Shown here piece after piece: positions 10,919 to 23,241 of a stretch of 64,000 bases of DNA. The notes beneath the pieces are model-generated. The model saw only the letters and a list, made by a program, of their open reading frames with translations, ran no database searches and was not told where the DNA came from. Source of the DNA: Lingula anatina (lineage: Eukaryota > Brachiopoda > Lingulata > Lingulida > Lingulidae); contig NW_019775458.1 of NCBI RefSeq assembly GCF_001039355.2, forward strand, positions 822,297-886,296, in the 5' to 3' direction. The translations under genes and the position numbers were made by a program. Positions within the stretch are counted from its first letter, which is position 1. Every line of letters starts with the position of its first letter.

Positions 10919-13337
10919 TCAACTCCTCACTGCCTGTATCAAAACAAAACTGAACATCACTGTAGCAAAGTCCTCCAAAATGTTTGTAACTATTGCCATA
11001 GTTGTGTTGTAATTGTCAATTATGTCTTTATTTATACCATTGAGTAGCAGTGCTGAAGTCAGAAGACTGCCTTGGACACCCGTCTTGTGCTGAAAAAGAG
11101 AACATAAAAGCGCTAAAAACATTTTTCATACAACGATGAAAAAAGTAAGTTACAATTTCTGTCATCAAGGCATTTATTTTGATACATCCAGTTTCAATTA
11201 AATGAAATGCCACATGACAGAGTTTAGTTTCCTGACAAAATCTATAGGATATTGGCTTAAAGTCGGAGCTCGTAGTATCTGTGTGTGACTGTGCAGGATG
11301 ATATATATTCAAGTTCATTCATTAATAATTTGATGATCATTTTTGTCTCAAAGAAGTGATAAAAAATATGCATTTTGATAAATGATTAAGTTTTACTCTA
11401 AATGTATTCTTTACATCTGAGAGCAATTGAGCTATACTTCAAGTCCTACCTTATCTAGACTCACACAATGTCAAATGACAAACCTGGCAATTGTTATTTT
11501 TGATAAAATTTGCATTTGTCTTTTTATAACTTTTTTTAGTAAATACAATCAAATGCACTGTGGGTCAGTTTTGAATAGACAGTGTTCTGTTTAATACTGC
11601 TTTAAAAAATCCGTTAAAACATGTTTTCATTTATTCATAAATAACACATTTTGACTTGACAATTTTAACTTTATCAGGTATTATGAACAGTTCATACTTT
11701 TAAAAAGCATTCTGTAAGAGTCCACTTACCAGTTTGTGAGTAACTTGATACCACACCACTGTGGCTTCTACCAGTATGAAAGGGAGGATGACTGACTGAA
11801 ATTATGAACACTCACATGTATATTTAATATCAATATATTACATATAGAAGTTGGCTGTGAGACACAGTGATTCAAAACATCTCAGTAAGATCAAAATTCA
11901 TAACAACTGTGATGAAATGATAATTGATCTTGTAACAATGTCTACTAACAATAACAGCAATTTTATATTTCTAATACTATTCTATATCAAATTTCTATTG
12001 ATTTTCTGGGGTAAAAATGTACTTTTCTATTTATTAAGATCAAGTCTTCAAACCTGAGAATTTCAACCAAATCTCTCCCCTCCCTCTCCCCAAACTCCCC
12101 TATACTTTGTTACTTCCTGGAATCTTTCTTACACTAACATTCAATTGTATAAGATGTGAAAGTCATTTCAACATGACAGGTGTGATCTGGTCTTTTATAT
12201 CCCCCACTACTATAACTTACCTGCATCAGTAAACCAATGCTGTGGAGCATCAAATTAAGCACCACACCAAGGAGTAGACTCCCAACAAAACGTGCAATCC
12301 CCAGAAATTGAGCTGCATCTTTATTGCTTTTTAGTACTTGGACATCAGACGTGGTCTCAGAGCCATCATCTACATATGCATTTGAATGGAGCAGTCTTGA
12401 TTCAGTAGAGTCGACAGAATGTGATTGCTCTGAAGACTTGGTACCTATCCTCTGCCTGACACCAGGCTGTGATGTTTCAGTAGCCTTCTCTGTCAGGGGT
12501 TCTGCCTGAGTTCTGCTATTGTTTAAGTCAGGGATAATACTGTCCAAGTTGGCACTGTTATTATGGTTTGTGGATTCGGTCTGGTTGAGGGGATCATTAT
12601 CAGCTGAACCAGTGGGACTTGATGGTGAACCACTGTCTCTGTGTACCTCGTGAGATTCTGTCTGTTCTTCTGGAGTTGAAACAAATGGTTATTGAAAACT
12701 GGAGTCAGTGCTGCAGTGCAAAGGTACTCCAAGTCTGGTAGCAGTACTGTTAGTGAGAATGCATGGCTGTCCTGTCAAAATATGTTAGAGTACTTAATTG
12801 TTGCAGTGTGGAATGGGCTATCCTTATTTGCAAGACTGCATAATGTTCAAATAATAGTTATGTCACACCCTGTTTTTTTTTTTTTTTTTTACTACCCAAT
12901 TATACGGTTTCCAAATACATTTGAATCAAATAAGATGTGAAATTAAACTTTGCTGAACAAGCTCAAACTTTACTGTTTTTCATTCTTCTTGAATGTTGAT
13001 CACAAAACGTTGCTATTTTGTCATTAGAACATACTGATCATTGTAAATGAGTTTAGGCACGTCTGCCCCCCCCCCCCCCCCAACCCTTGCCTCAATTTTT
13101 GGCTTTACCTCCAGCTCGGTGAATTATATGAATACATGGCAATGCAGGGTGTACCTTTGAGCTTGGAAGCCCCCCACACACACACTACACCCAGATGAAT
13201 ATTACTACAGGTACTGGCATCAGCTATGAATGTTTCAGCCTACCTGTTTTTCTCTGTCCAGATACAATTTTCCGCAAACGGTCCTCTGAATTCCTCAAAA
13301 TTCGCCTCCTCCTTTGCTCCCGTCTCTCTTCATCCAT
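10919..13337 (-). CDS. CAMLG: CAMLG/GET2-like ER receptor for tail-anchored protein insertion, 4 exons, 259 aa
   Basis: Minus-strand exons 13337-13244, 12669-12221, 11795-11730 and 11089-10919 (780 nt) join in frame with GT-AG introns. The N-terminus MDEERREQRRRRILRNSEDR carries the arginine cluster and R-x-NSE-x-R pattern of Get2/CAML, the cytosolic segment that binds the Get3/TRC40 ATPase. A long polar Ser/Thr/Glu-rich linker (about 32-145) follows. The C-terminal third is hydrophobic: FVGSLLLGVVLNLMLHSIGL, then SVILPFILVEATVVWYQV, then a last segment ending LEDFATVMFSFVLIQAVRS. This gives three likely membrane helices, as in CAML. ALLLNGINKDIIDNY corresponds to a conserved CAML C-terminal stretch. 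In the family, CAML and WRB/GET1 form the ER membrane receptor that inserts tail-anchored proteins. At 259 aa it is slightly shorter than the human protein. Confidence 0.85.
13068..13081. repeat. Poly-C tract in CAMLG-like intron 1
   Basis: An uninterrupted run of about 15 C residues around 13067-13081 within intron 1 of the CAMLG-like gene. It is simple sequence, prone to sequencing error. Confidence 0.7.
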
Positions 13338-14571
13338 TTTGAATTCAGAGACAATTTTACGAAAGGGTATATTTTCGTAAAAAAATATCTTTAACTTTTT
13401 TATGAGTGAATATAATATAGTAAACTGTAGATCAAAATATTTTATATATCACATAATAATTAATAATATGAGCATACTGTGATTCTACTAATTAGAAGAC
13501 GAAGATATATTTTGCCGAAACTTTATTATAAAGTATCAATGCTCACTTTCTCCAGCTGTTTAGTGTTTTCTTGACAGAAAATGTCCCAAAAAACCGGGAT
13601 ATGTTTCATATTTATATACAACAGAAGCTGACGATATTAAGGTAAGAAAACTATTGTTTATGTATGGTTTGACTGTAAATTCCTTCAATCCATGGTTATT
13701 TTTATAATCTTATGTTACGAAAACGGCAAAGTTTGACTCAAATAGAACTAGTAGCTCCTCCTTACGTGCACCGACACATTAAAATTGAAGTGATAAACAA
13801 TGCCCAAAGTACCTTTTAAGCCCCCAAACTGAAAGAAACACACAGGGAGTGCTGATATTAAGGCTCACCCACTTTCGCTAATTATACTGGCACTAAATCC
13901 AAATAAATGTCTTATATCACCGCCAACACATTAACGGAGCACGTACTACTACATGTACTATGGGCATTACTCGTTAGTCATAAAGTGAGTAATATTGAAA
14001 AGGGCAAAACTGCCATACATTATAGGTGTCTTTCTTTTGTGAAGTAAGGCAACATGTGTAACAGTGAAAAAGGATTTTATATCCAAAAACTTGGACTACA
14101 GGTAAACTATATAGACATTTTTTTCTTTTAATTGCTTGTACTTGTCAATATTATTAGAATAAAATAGTTTTATCATTATAGTTCTTTTCCGCAGATTTTC
14201 TGACATATCTGATAAGGAAGATTTTCATGAAAATTACTTGTGAAAAGTTTAACATCTGTTAGTTTTACATATTCACATTTAAGTTGTTGCTTGGACCCAT
14301 TAGATATGTATGATGGATCCAAGATTGCTAGTTGAATATAAGCCAAAGAATGTAACAAAGGAATATAGGATTTCATTGAATGTTTTATTCAAAACGTATT
14401 ATTGATATAGGCTTTTGAGACAGAGTTTTGGAATCAGATTGTAAAGTCATGATATTTCCTTTCTGATTTTAGTCTCAGAGAATAGGCCTTCCCACTTAAT
14501 CATTAAGTAGGTACTCCTCTTATTTCAGCTAAAAATCCACTGACTTAACTCTTCTATTTCAGGCACCTAGT
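13338..14571. promoter_or_regulatory. Head-to-head intergenic region between CAMLG-like (-) and SLC25A16-like (+)
   Basis: About 1.2 kb separates the two divergent start codons. A candidate non-coding first exon for the carrier ends at a GTAAGA donor near 13641. The carrier's first coding exon has an acceptor at 14561-14562, so a 5' UTR intron is likely. No TATA box stands out. A shared bidirectional promoter is possible but is inferred from layout only. An open frame on the minus strand at 14176-14376 has no recognisable features. Confidence 0.35.
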
Positions 14572-17500
14572 ATGATAATAGAGCAGCAAAATGAAGGGAA
14601 TAAATATTCACGTTATGCCAAGATGTTGTTTGCTGGAGGTAAGATATACCGGGTAGATCAAAAGATTACATGATCACATGATCTTTTGATTAATGTCTTC
14701 CGTGAACTTAGTAAATGGATGAAGTAGTAAAAAGATGATTTATTTACCAGACTGAGTAGAGAGTAGAGAATTGGTCATTTAGATTTCCATGGACGTAGTA
14801 GTCCGTGCCACAGGACAGGTGCTTTTTTTCCTTGAAGTTAAATGATTTTTATCACTTCTCTATTTCTTATATTTTTTATAAATTTTTTTTTCAATTTCAG
14901 GGATTGCAGGGTGCTGCGCTAAGACCTTTGTGGCTCCACTGGACAGAATTAAAATCCTTTTACAGGCCCATAACAGACATTATAAACACTTAGGTACATG
15001 TGACATTTTTTTTATAACTGATGTCTCAGAAAAGTCAGCAATATTGCTTTTTAATAGATGTGAAAAATGTAGAGATCAGATGAAGAAATGCCGTCAAAAC
15101 TGGATAAAATTGTGTTTTTAGCCATCTAAAATCCATTTGGTGAAAATATTCCAAGTTAACCACCTTTCTTTATATTTAAATAAAAAACCTCTGAAAAGCA
15201 AACTGAAAGCATAAACAATATTTGCATAAACAAAGGTTATGTGTGATGTTCTGATATGTTATTAATAGATTTTAGGACATTACCTTTTTGTGTTCTAAAA
15301 ATAGTTAATGCAGTTTATAGTTGCTCTTTTTAGTTAATGCAATTTATCTTTTTCAGGTATATTGTCCACATTAAAGCATGTTATAGACAGAGAAGGTTTC
15401 TTCAGCCTATACAAAAGTAACTTTGCCCAGATGATACGCATATTCCCCTACTCAGCCATACAGTTTGGCACATTTGAGTTCTGCAAAAAGGTTTGTTTCA
15501 TACTGTAACAGTATTTTTTACACAAAATTCAAACAATATTGTTCTTCCAAACTGTTTTTTTAGACACATGCTTGCACCGACGCATGCACAAACACAGCCA
15601 CGCACACAATTTTTTATTAAGGCAGGTAAAGGGTGTTAGACATCTTATATTATGATAAAGTATTTGAAATGTGTGAGATGTTTTGCAATTTGTGAATGAA
15701 TACTGAAGTGTTTGAACCATACCCTGTGTGTGACAGCACATTTCTGGTACAAAATGTGTTTATCGCTATTATTTGTTGGAAGCAGTGTTTTATCTTGTTT
15801 ATTTCACTGTATTTCAGGCCTACAGGTCAAGAGTACATCAATTGAGTTCTATTTATAATAATACTGAGCTGACTACACAGGAATATATATCATAAACGAC
15901 ACAAATCACTTATCTAAAAAAACATCTCTTAATTTCTCAGCATGATATATGAAGGCCGCAAGTCTTTTTATACAGTCAACATTATGTGGAAGCAGTGTTT
16001 TAAGGAGTTACAATGAGGCAGATGATGATATTTTAAGTTGTTTCTTGGACCAGTTTTTTGTGTATATTAGCGCATTATTGATGTTATACTGAGTTCATAC
16101 CAAGTTGCAGTGACTGTTATATGTTGTTATCATAAAAAATTTGTCCATTTTGTCCCCAGTTGATACTTAATTCTCAGACTGTATAGACTTAAATAGTGGC
16201 TGCTGTAATTGTTATTCCTAATAAAATAGAATTAAGTTTTTTTTTTTTTTAATCTTTTTATGTTATACCACCCTGTGATTTCTGTTATTCAGAATCTACC
16301 TGGTAAGATTGACCATCCACACTTTCTTAAATTAACAGCTGGATCAATAGCAGGTAAGAAGTATTTATAGTATAGAAATGTTTATATGATTTGAATTTTG
16401 GCTTTAATATATTAATATTAAAGTAATAATTTTATTTGCCCATTATTAAAAGGACAGTATATAAGATTATTATTGTTTAGAAAGTTCTTATTTTCTTTAA
16501 TGCAAGGAATATAAATACCACTTGGTTAAAAATTAGTGAAGAAAATAATTGGTGTAAAAATGTAATAATACAATGGTTTTGAGTTTGACAAATAGGATCA
16601 TGGTTGCTGAGAACTAAAATTTTTAAGACACCAAAATGTGTTAATGGTTTGTTTTTTTTTTATTTTTGGTACCAAAATACTGTATACAGTCTCTTTCAAA
16701 ACATTTTCATCTTTACTCCCATTCTAGTATACATACAGTCCTACAAAATGTTTCTGAAAATGCCGGCTCTTAATTCCTAAACAATATCTGCTTAACATGT
16801 AACATTGTTGTTTTATTAAATAAATATGATACACTGGGGTCAAACTTTTCACCAGCTTTATACTTTACAGTAGCCATTGTATTATACAGAGAATAAAGAT
16901 TTATCACATGAACTAAAAAAAGACTGCAGGTTTCTTAGACGCATTTTTTAGAGGAGTTCAAAGCTGTCATTTCCGAGGTCATCCTTGGTTTGTTACATTG
17001 TAAAATGATAACCATATGTGATGAAAAAATGTTTACTAGTATTATTCCCAGATGATAGGCTTTGTATGAANTTTTTTTTTTTTTTTTTGGTACCAAAATA
17101 CTGTATACAGTCTCTTTCAAAACATTTTCATCTTTACTCCCATTCTAGTATACATACAGTCCTACAAAATGTTTCTGAAAATGCTGGCTCTTAATTCCTA
17201 AACAATATCTGCTTAACATGTAACATTGTTGTTTTATTAAATAAATATGATACACTGGGGTCAAACTTTTCACCAGCTTTATACTTTACAGTAGCCATTG
17301 TATTATACAGAGAATAAAGATTTATCACATGAACTAAAAAAAGACTGCAGGTTTCTTAGACGCATTTTTTAGAGGAGTTCAAAGCTGTCATTTCCGAGGT
17401 CATCCTTGGTTTGTTACATTGTAAAATGATAACCATATGTGATGAAAAAATGTTTACTAGTATTATTCCCAGATGATAGGCTTTGTATGAATGTTTTGTG

Positions 17501-19012
17501 CCTTACACTATATGTTATTTGTAGCAAGACCTGTTAATTTTATCTCTGTAGGGTTAGCTGCAGTTACATGTACATATCCACTGGATGTTATACGTACTCG
17601 CCTTGCCTTTCAAACCACTGGAGAGCATGTATACAGTGGGATCAGGGATACTATATGGTCCATCAAACGCAGTGATGGGATCAAAGGGTTCTACCCAGGA
17701 ATAGCACCTTCATTACTGGGAATGGCTCCTTATGCAGGTTAAAAAATTATAACTAGATTGATGCATTTTCAGCTATCACCTTAATTGTTCATTGAGTCTA
17801 AAAACCACATAGGATGACTCTAGAATGCTTCACTAGTCTGCCACACACTAAAAAAAATTTAAATTGATGTAATTTTTCAAACAAATTTTTAAAAATTTGC
17901 ATCTGTATGCCATAAGCAGTTTATTGAATTTCTTAAAAAATTCTTTTTGTACAATTTTTCTTGCTGAAAACTCAGAAGTGAACAAAGACATCTTAAAAGT
18001 TTTAGGTTGCCAAATTTCAGTAACTGGATAATTTATTATCTGAAGTGCAAACTTTGAAAAAGCATCAATGGATAAATATTTGTTTTAATTACAAAGAAAT
18101 GACTTTACAGCAGATACTTCCTTCATGAATTTTTTACCACTTGTGAGCAGCATGTTTTAGCCCCGATATATTTTTTGCCGATTACATCTATAGATGTATG
18201 ATTGTCCCATTATGTGGACATTTTTCAAAAATAAAACATATCCCAGAAACTAACACAGAAATCCATATCATATTTCAGGACTATCATTCTTTGCTTTCGA
18301 AACCCTAAAAGAATTCTGCCTGCAGAAATTCCCAGATGTATTTGGCTATCCAGACCAGAAGGGAAACCCTGTGTTAAAGATCTGGGCCAGAACTCTGTGT
18401 GGTGGTTTGGCTGGTGCCTTGGCTCAGACGGCCACTTACCCGCTGGACGTCACGCGGAGAAGAATGCAAGTGGCTACCATGCTACCCGAGGGTCATAAAT
18501 TCAGGTGTGAAGTTGGCACTTAAATTTGATTGTGCTTTAAAAAAAAAGAAAAATTTACTTGGTTATGACAGTTGGCTGGAATGAGCCCAAGTAGAAGATA
18601 TTATCAATACCTTAACTTATTCTAAGATGACTAGTATGCTGATTGACTTTATCAAACCAGCTTTGAAAGGGCTCCACATCCCACCTTAGAATTTTTCCCC
18701 CATGTTAAATAAGCAAATAGACTGGTAAAGTCGGTTGTAGGCCATTTCTAGTACAAGTGCACCAGTGTGGAGGCAGTTTTATACCCGCATTGTTCATTTA
18801 TTTTATTGTTGACATGATTGCTTCTTCATTTATTTTACAGGACTTTAAGACAGACGTTTAAAACCATCTGGGTGGAAGATGGTCTGAGAAATGGTTTGTT
18901 TCGAGGCTTGACCATTAACTATGTCCGTGTTATACCCACTGTTTCTATATCTTTCACAGTTTATGAGACTTTAAAACAGAAGCTCAATTTGGACACCAGC
19001 GTGAACAGTTGA
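14572..19012 (+). CDS. SLC25A16: SLC25A16-like mitochondrial carrier, 7 coding exons, 312 aa
   Basis: Exons 14572-14638, 14901-14993, 15357-15490, 16293-16353, 17552-17737, 18279-18504 and 18841-19012 (939 nt) join in frame. Three mitochondrial-carrier repeats carry the PxD/ExxK/R signature: PLDRIK at 35-40, PLDVIR at 128-133 and PLDVTR at 235-240. [20 protein letters not shown] and [13 protein letters not shown] match the SLC25A16 (Graves disease carrier) branch rather than generic carriers. The family is linked to coenzyme A or its precursors in the mitochondrial matrix; the exact substrate is not settled here. The six-helix inner-membrane fold is expected. The start was taken at the first ATG of the exon (MIIEQQ); the exon opens at 14563 in the same frame, so a further 5' exon cannot be ruled out. 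Intron 4 contains contig join N 17071 and a duplicated stretch of about 400 bp, so its true length is uncertain. Confidence 0.88.
16669..17490. repeat. Uncollapsed ~402-bp direct duplication around a one-N gap
   Basis: The segment 16669-17070 (GGTACCAAAATACTGTATAC through GATGATAGGCTTTGTATGAA) is repeated at 17089-17490 with almost no differences. A single N at 17071 followed by a poly-T run separates them. The left copy ends exactly at the N. This is the pattern of two overlapping contig ends joined without merging, not a biological tandem repeat. Confidence 0.85.
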
Positions 19013-19718
19013 CCACTGTCTTGATTTTAAGGGATTATGCTATAGATAATCAACTAACATGTGACTTAAACAGGTGTGTCAGCATTGGACGACTACTTCA
19101 GCCAAGGCGCAGACAGTGAATGGTCATTTCTTTGGAAGAAGTAATGCACACATTTACCTAGCACAAGCAGGATTGTGATCAGCTGAGGCCATCTCTTGGC
19201 TGTTTTCCTGAAGGCATTACTTCAGTTGTGTCAGCAATCACATCGTCCCTGTGAAAGGAATCAGACAGATATTTATTGTATACCGTCAAATCTGGATATT
19301 GAAGGGGTGGCTTGTGTTGTGTAAGTGGTTGACTGTATTTGAGCTGGCAATGAACTGTACTTCAACTAAGACAGCTGATATACTATTGCTTTAGAAATAT
19401 CGAAACATTATTTGCCATACACTGAAATGATTATTGGAGTTGACTCAGTGGTTGGTCAGATTATATGTCCACATAACCAATACTAAATTGAAAGCATTTA
19501 GTGCCATATTGCTATAACATCACAGCCAGTACATAAACCAAAGAGCTGTAGTCAACTTACACATTATTACCTGACAACAACATAACCGATATTAAACTGA
19601 AAGCATTTACCTCCCCAATACCTGCACATTTATATCACTACCCAACCCAAGGTGCTTAGAGATATCTTTTTATACTGGAATTTTTACTATTCGCAGCTCT
19701 TTTAGAGGGCATTATTGT

Positions 19719-20090
19719 GACTTATTTTTAAAGAGTTTGGAGGGGTAGAGATTAAGGAGATTTTTTTAGTCTTTACAGCCCCAAAGCTGGTGTAAAATAC
19801 AATAACTTGTGTCAGAATAACTGCATCCTCTGATGACTACAGACTTATTCTTAAAGAGTTTGGAGGGGGAGAGATTAAGGAGATTTTTTAGTCTTTACAG
19901 CCCCAAAGCTGCAGTAAAATACGGAATAACCGGTGTCAGAATAACTGCATCCTCTGATGACTTGAGACTTATTCTTAAAGAGTTTGGAGGGGGAGAGATT
20001 AAGGAGATATTTTAGTCTTTACAGCCCCAAAGCTGTAGTAAAATACGGAATAACCGGTGTCAGAATAACTGCGTCCTCTGATGACTTGAA
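19719..20090. repeat. Minisatellite, three ~124-bp units (block 1)
   Basis: Three consecutive units, each containing AAAGAGTTTGGAGGGG, AGAGATTAAGGAGAT, CTTTACAGCCCCAAAGCTG and GTCAGAATAACTGC. They start at about 19719, 19843 and 19966. Block 2 has two units at the equivalent place (24311-24556). Confidence 0.85.
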
Positions 20091-21081
20091 ACGGGGTATA
20101 TCAAATGGGGTGACGTCAATTGTGGTGAAGTTTATTTCTGGCCAAGCTTAGCCCTTGAGAGAACACAGATAAAAATGTGTTCAGGAGGAGGAAATGTTGA
20201 AGTGATTCAGTGGGATGCTGTAAGACGGTTTTGATTGATTGTAATTAAGAGAGCAGGCAACCCTAACAAATATTTTTGCTGGACTATTATAATGCATAGA
20301 CGCGAAGATTTCACGATTACTTGGGACATGTCTGCATTTTGATCCAGTGTCCCTCTTGTAGATTTACACAAGTTTTTAGATCTTTCCAAAATTTCATTTT
20401 CCAAATACGGGCAAGTACGGGAATTTAGCCGTCTAGAGGTGGCCTGTAGCTTGGCTGGCAACCGTTTTTCTCAATGTCATCGACAAATGACGTCAAATAG
20501 GGTGACACATAGGGTGGATATGTATCTGCATGTGATCGCAGCATTATGAGGCTGCCCTTATTGTTCTTGTTCTGAAACTCTGCAGTCTTGTTGTCTAATG
20601 GTAATGTGAAAACGATTGGACACTAAAGGAACAAAAACTCCGTCAATGTGGTACATTGCTGTTACTCCTAGAGCCGACAGCCTTGTGTTCAGTGTATTCT
20701 ACATTGTACAAAAACCCTTGTTGTTTATAATGATAGAGAATTGCGTGTGTCCGCTAACAACGTGTGGATCTTGTATTCCTTGTGAAAGTTTTGCAGTTAT
20801 GACGAATTGTGTACAAGCACTAACAATATATTTTATCCTACGAATGGATATTGAAAGAGAAGATAATTCAGGGTTTTTTGATAAATCATTTTAGTATTGT
20901 CTCATCGAAGTTAATATTGTAATATTTTGTGAATTATGTAGGCATTATGCCCTTGCATTCCTGAACAAAAAGCCTAATTACCTTTTTCAAATCTGTATTT
21001 TTAGTATCATTAGTGACGACTATCTTAGCATTCCTTCGTAAGTTTAATCAGATTTTTATCCAGCTTTGGTCGTAACACCTC

Positions 21082-21180
21082 CGACCGATATGCACAGAAC
21101 GTTAATATAACGTTACCATAACGTTTATATATATAAAATGTTATGGTAACGTTATAAAATGTTCTGTTTGCTGGGAGTTG
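21082..21180. repeat. Foldback element with AACGTTA arms (block 1 copy)
   Basis: An almost perfect hairpin: ATAACGTTACCATAACGTTT, a short AT loop, then AAATGTTATGGTAACGTTAT. The outer ends AGAACGTT and AATGTTCTGTTTGCTGGG are also partly complementary. The second copy at 25512-25609 keeps a better left end (CCCAGCATGGACAGAACGTT), suggesting a small MITE with TIRs of CCCAGCA-type. Confidence 0.7.
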
Positions 21181-21767
21181 CGCACTTTGTTGCCTGAACC
21201 CTTTGCTTTGCTACTGCGCAACGAGTAGATTATGAAATTGTAAAATTCGCAAGAATTTTATGTGATCATTTGTCCCAGGGTTGCATTTTTATAATTCACG
21301 TCCACAATCACAATCGTACCTTATTTGAAATTTAATTATGTTAGGTGCTTGATTTTTCAACTCTTATAATATACTGTGAGTGCTGTTGGTTTTATTTATT
21401 NGGCTCTTAATTCCTAAACAATATCTGCTTAACATGTAACATTGTTGTTTTATTAAATAAATATGATACACTGGGGTCAAACTTTTCACCAGCTTTATAC
21501 TTTACAGTAGCCATTGTATTATACAGAGAATAAAGATTTATCACATGAACTAAAAAAAGACTGCAGGTTTCTTAGACGCATTTTTTAGAGGAGTTCAAAG
21601 CTGTCATTTCCGAGGTCATCCTTGGTTTGTTACATTGTAAAATGATAACCATATGTGATGAAAAAATGTTTACTAGTATTATTCCCAGATGATAGGCTTT
21701 GTATGAATGTTTTGTGCCTTACACTATATGTTATTTGTAGCAAGACCTGTTAATTTTATCTCTGTAG

Positions 21768-23241
21768 GGTTAGCTGCAGTTACATGTACATACCCACTGG
21801 ATGTTATACGTACTCGCCTTGCCTTTCAAACCACTGGAGAGCATGTATACAGTGGGATCAGGGATACTATATGGTCCATCAAACGCAGTGATGGGATCAA
21901 AGGGTTCTACCCAGGAATAGCACCTTCATTACTGGGAATGGCTCCTTATGCAGGTTAAAAAATTATAACTAGATTGATGCATTTTCAGCTATCACCTTAA
22001 TTGTTCATTGAGTCTAAAAACCACATAGGATGACTCTAGAATGCTTCACTAGTCTGCCACACACTAAAAAAAATTTAAATTGATGTAATTTTTCAAACAA
22101 ATTTTTAAAAATTTGCATCTGTATGCCATAAGCAGTTTATTGAATTTCTTAAAAAATTCTTTTTGTACAATTTTTCTTGCTGAAAACTCAGAAGTGAACA
22201 AAGACATCTTAAAAGTTTTAGGTTGCCAAATTTCAGTAACTGGATAATTTATTATCTGAAGTTCAAACTTTGAAAAAGCATCAATTGATAAATATTTGTT
22301 TTAATTACAAAGAAATGACTTTACAGCAGATACTTCCTTCATGAATTTTTTACCACTTGTGAGCAGCATGTTTTAGCCCCGATATATTTTTTGCTGATTA
22401 CATCTATAGATGTATGATTGTCCCATTATGTGGACATTTTTCAAAAATAAAACATATCCCAGAAACTAACACAGAAATCCATATCATATTACAGGACTAT
22501 CATTCTTTGCTTTCGAAACCCTAAAAGAATTCTGCCTGCAGAAATTCCCAGATGTATTTGGCTATCCAGACCAGAAGGGAAACCCTGTGTTAAAGATCTG
22601 GGCCAGAACTCTGTGTGGTGGTTTGGCTGGTGCCTTGGCTCAGACGGCCACTTACCCGCTGGACGTCACGCGGAGAAGGATGCAAGTGGCAACCATGCTA
22701 CCTGAGGGTCATAAATTCAGGTGTGAAGTTGGCACTTATAATTGATTGTGCTTTAAAAAAAAAAAGAAAAATGTACTTGGTTATGACAGTTGGCTGGAAT
22801 GACCCCAAGTAGAAGATATTATCAATACCTTAACTTATTCTTAGATGACTAGTATGCTGATTGACTTTATCAAACCAGCTTTCAAAGGGCTCCACATCCC
22901 ACCTTAGAATTTTTTCCCCCATGTTAAATAAGCAAATAGACTGGTAAAGTCAGTAGTAGGACATTTCTAGTACAAGTGCACCAGTGTGGAGGCAGTTTTA
23001 TACCAGGCGTTACCTGCAGTGTTCATTGATTTTAGTTTTGACATGATTGCTTCTTCATTTATTTTACAGGACTTTAAGACAGACATTTAAAACCATCTGG
23101 GTGGAAGACGGTCTGAGGAACGGTTTGTTTCGAGGCTTGACCATTAACTATGTCCGTGTTATACCCACTGTTTCTATATCTTTCACAGTTTACGAGACTT
23201 TAAAACAGAAGCTCAATTTGGACACCAGTGTGAACAGTTGA
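21768..23241 (+). pseudogene. Second copy of SLC25A16-like exons 5-7 (likely the other haplotype)
   Basis: Exons 21768-21953, 22495-22720 and 23070-23241 repeat carrier exons 5, 6 and 7 with the same lengths, phases and splice sites and no disabling change. Exons 1-4 are absent upstream. Read literally, this is a 5'-truncated partial gene; given the single-N join at 21401 it is more likely the allelic copy of 17552-19012. Exon 7 encodes the same protein ending LDTSVNS. Silent and intronic differences are present. Confidence 0.8.

Larger units (their letters stand above)
19013..21400 (+). other. 3' flank of the SLC25A16-like gene (block 1)
   Basis: Non-coding sequence after the carrier stop codon, including the 3' UTR, a ~124-bp minisatellite (19719-20090) and a foldback element (about 21082-21180). 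Open frames such as 20616-20894 recur in block 2 with only base changes but show no recognisable protein domain. I see no independent gene. Confidence 0.4.

Noticed and set aside
21707-23241. A separate partial carrier gene downstream of SLC25A16
   Set aside because: Its position after a single N, with flanks duplicated for over 4 kb, fits an assembly haplotype duplication better than a real second gene.
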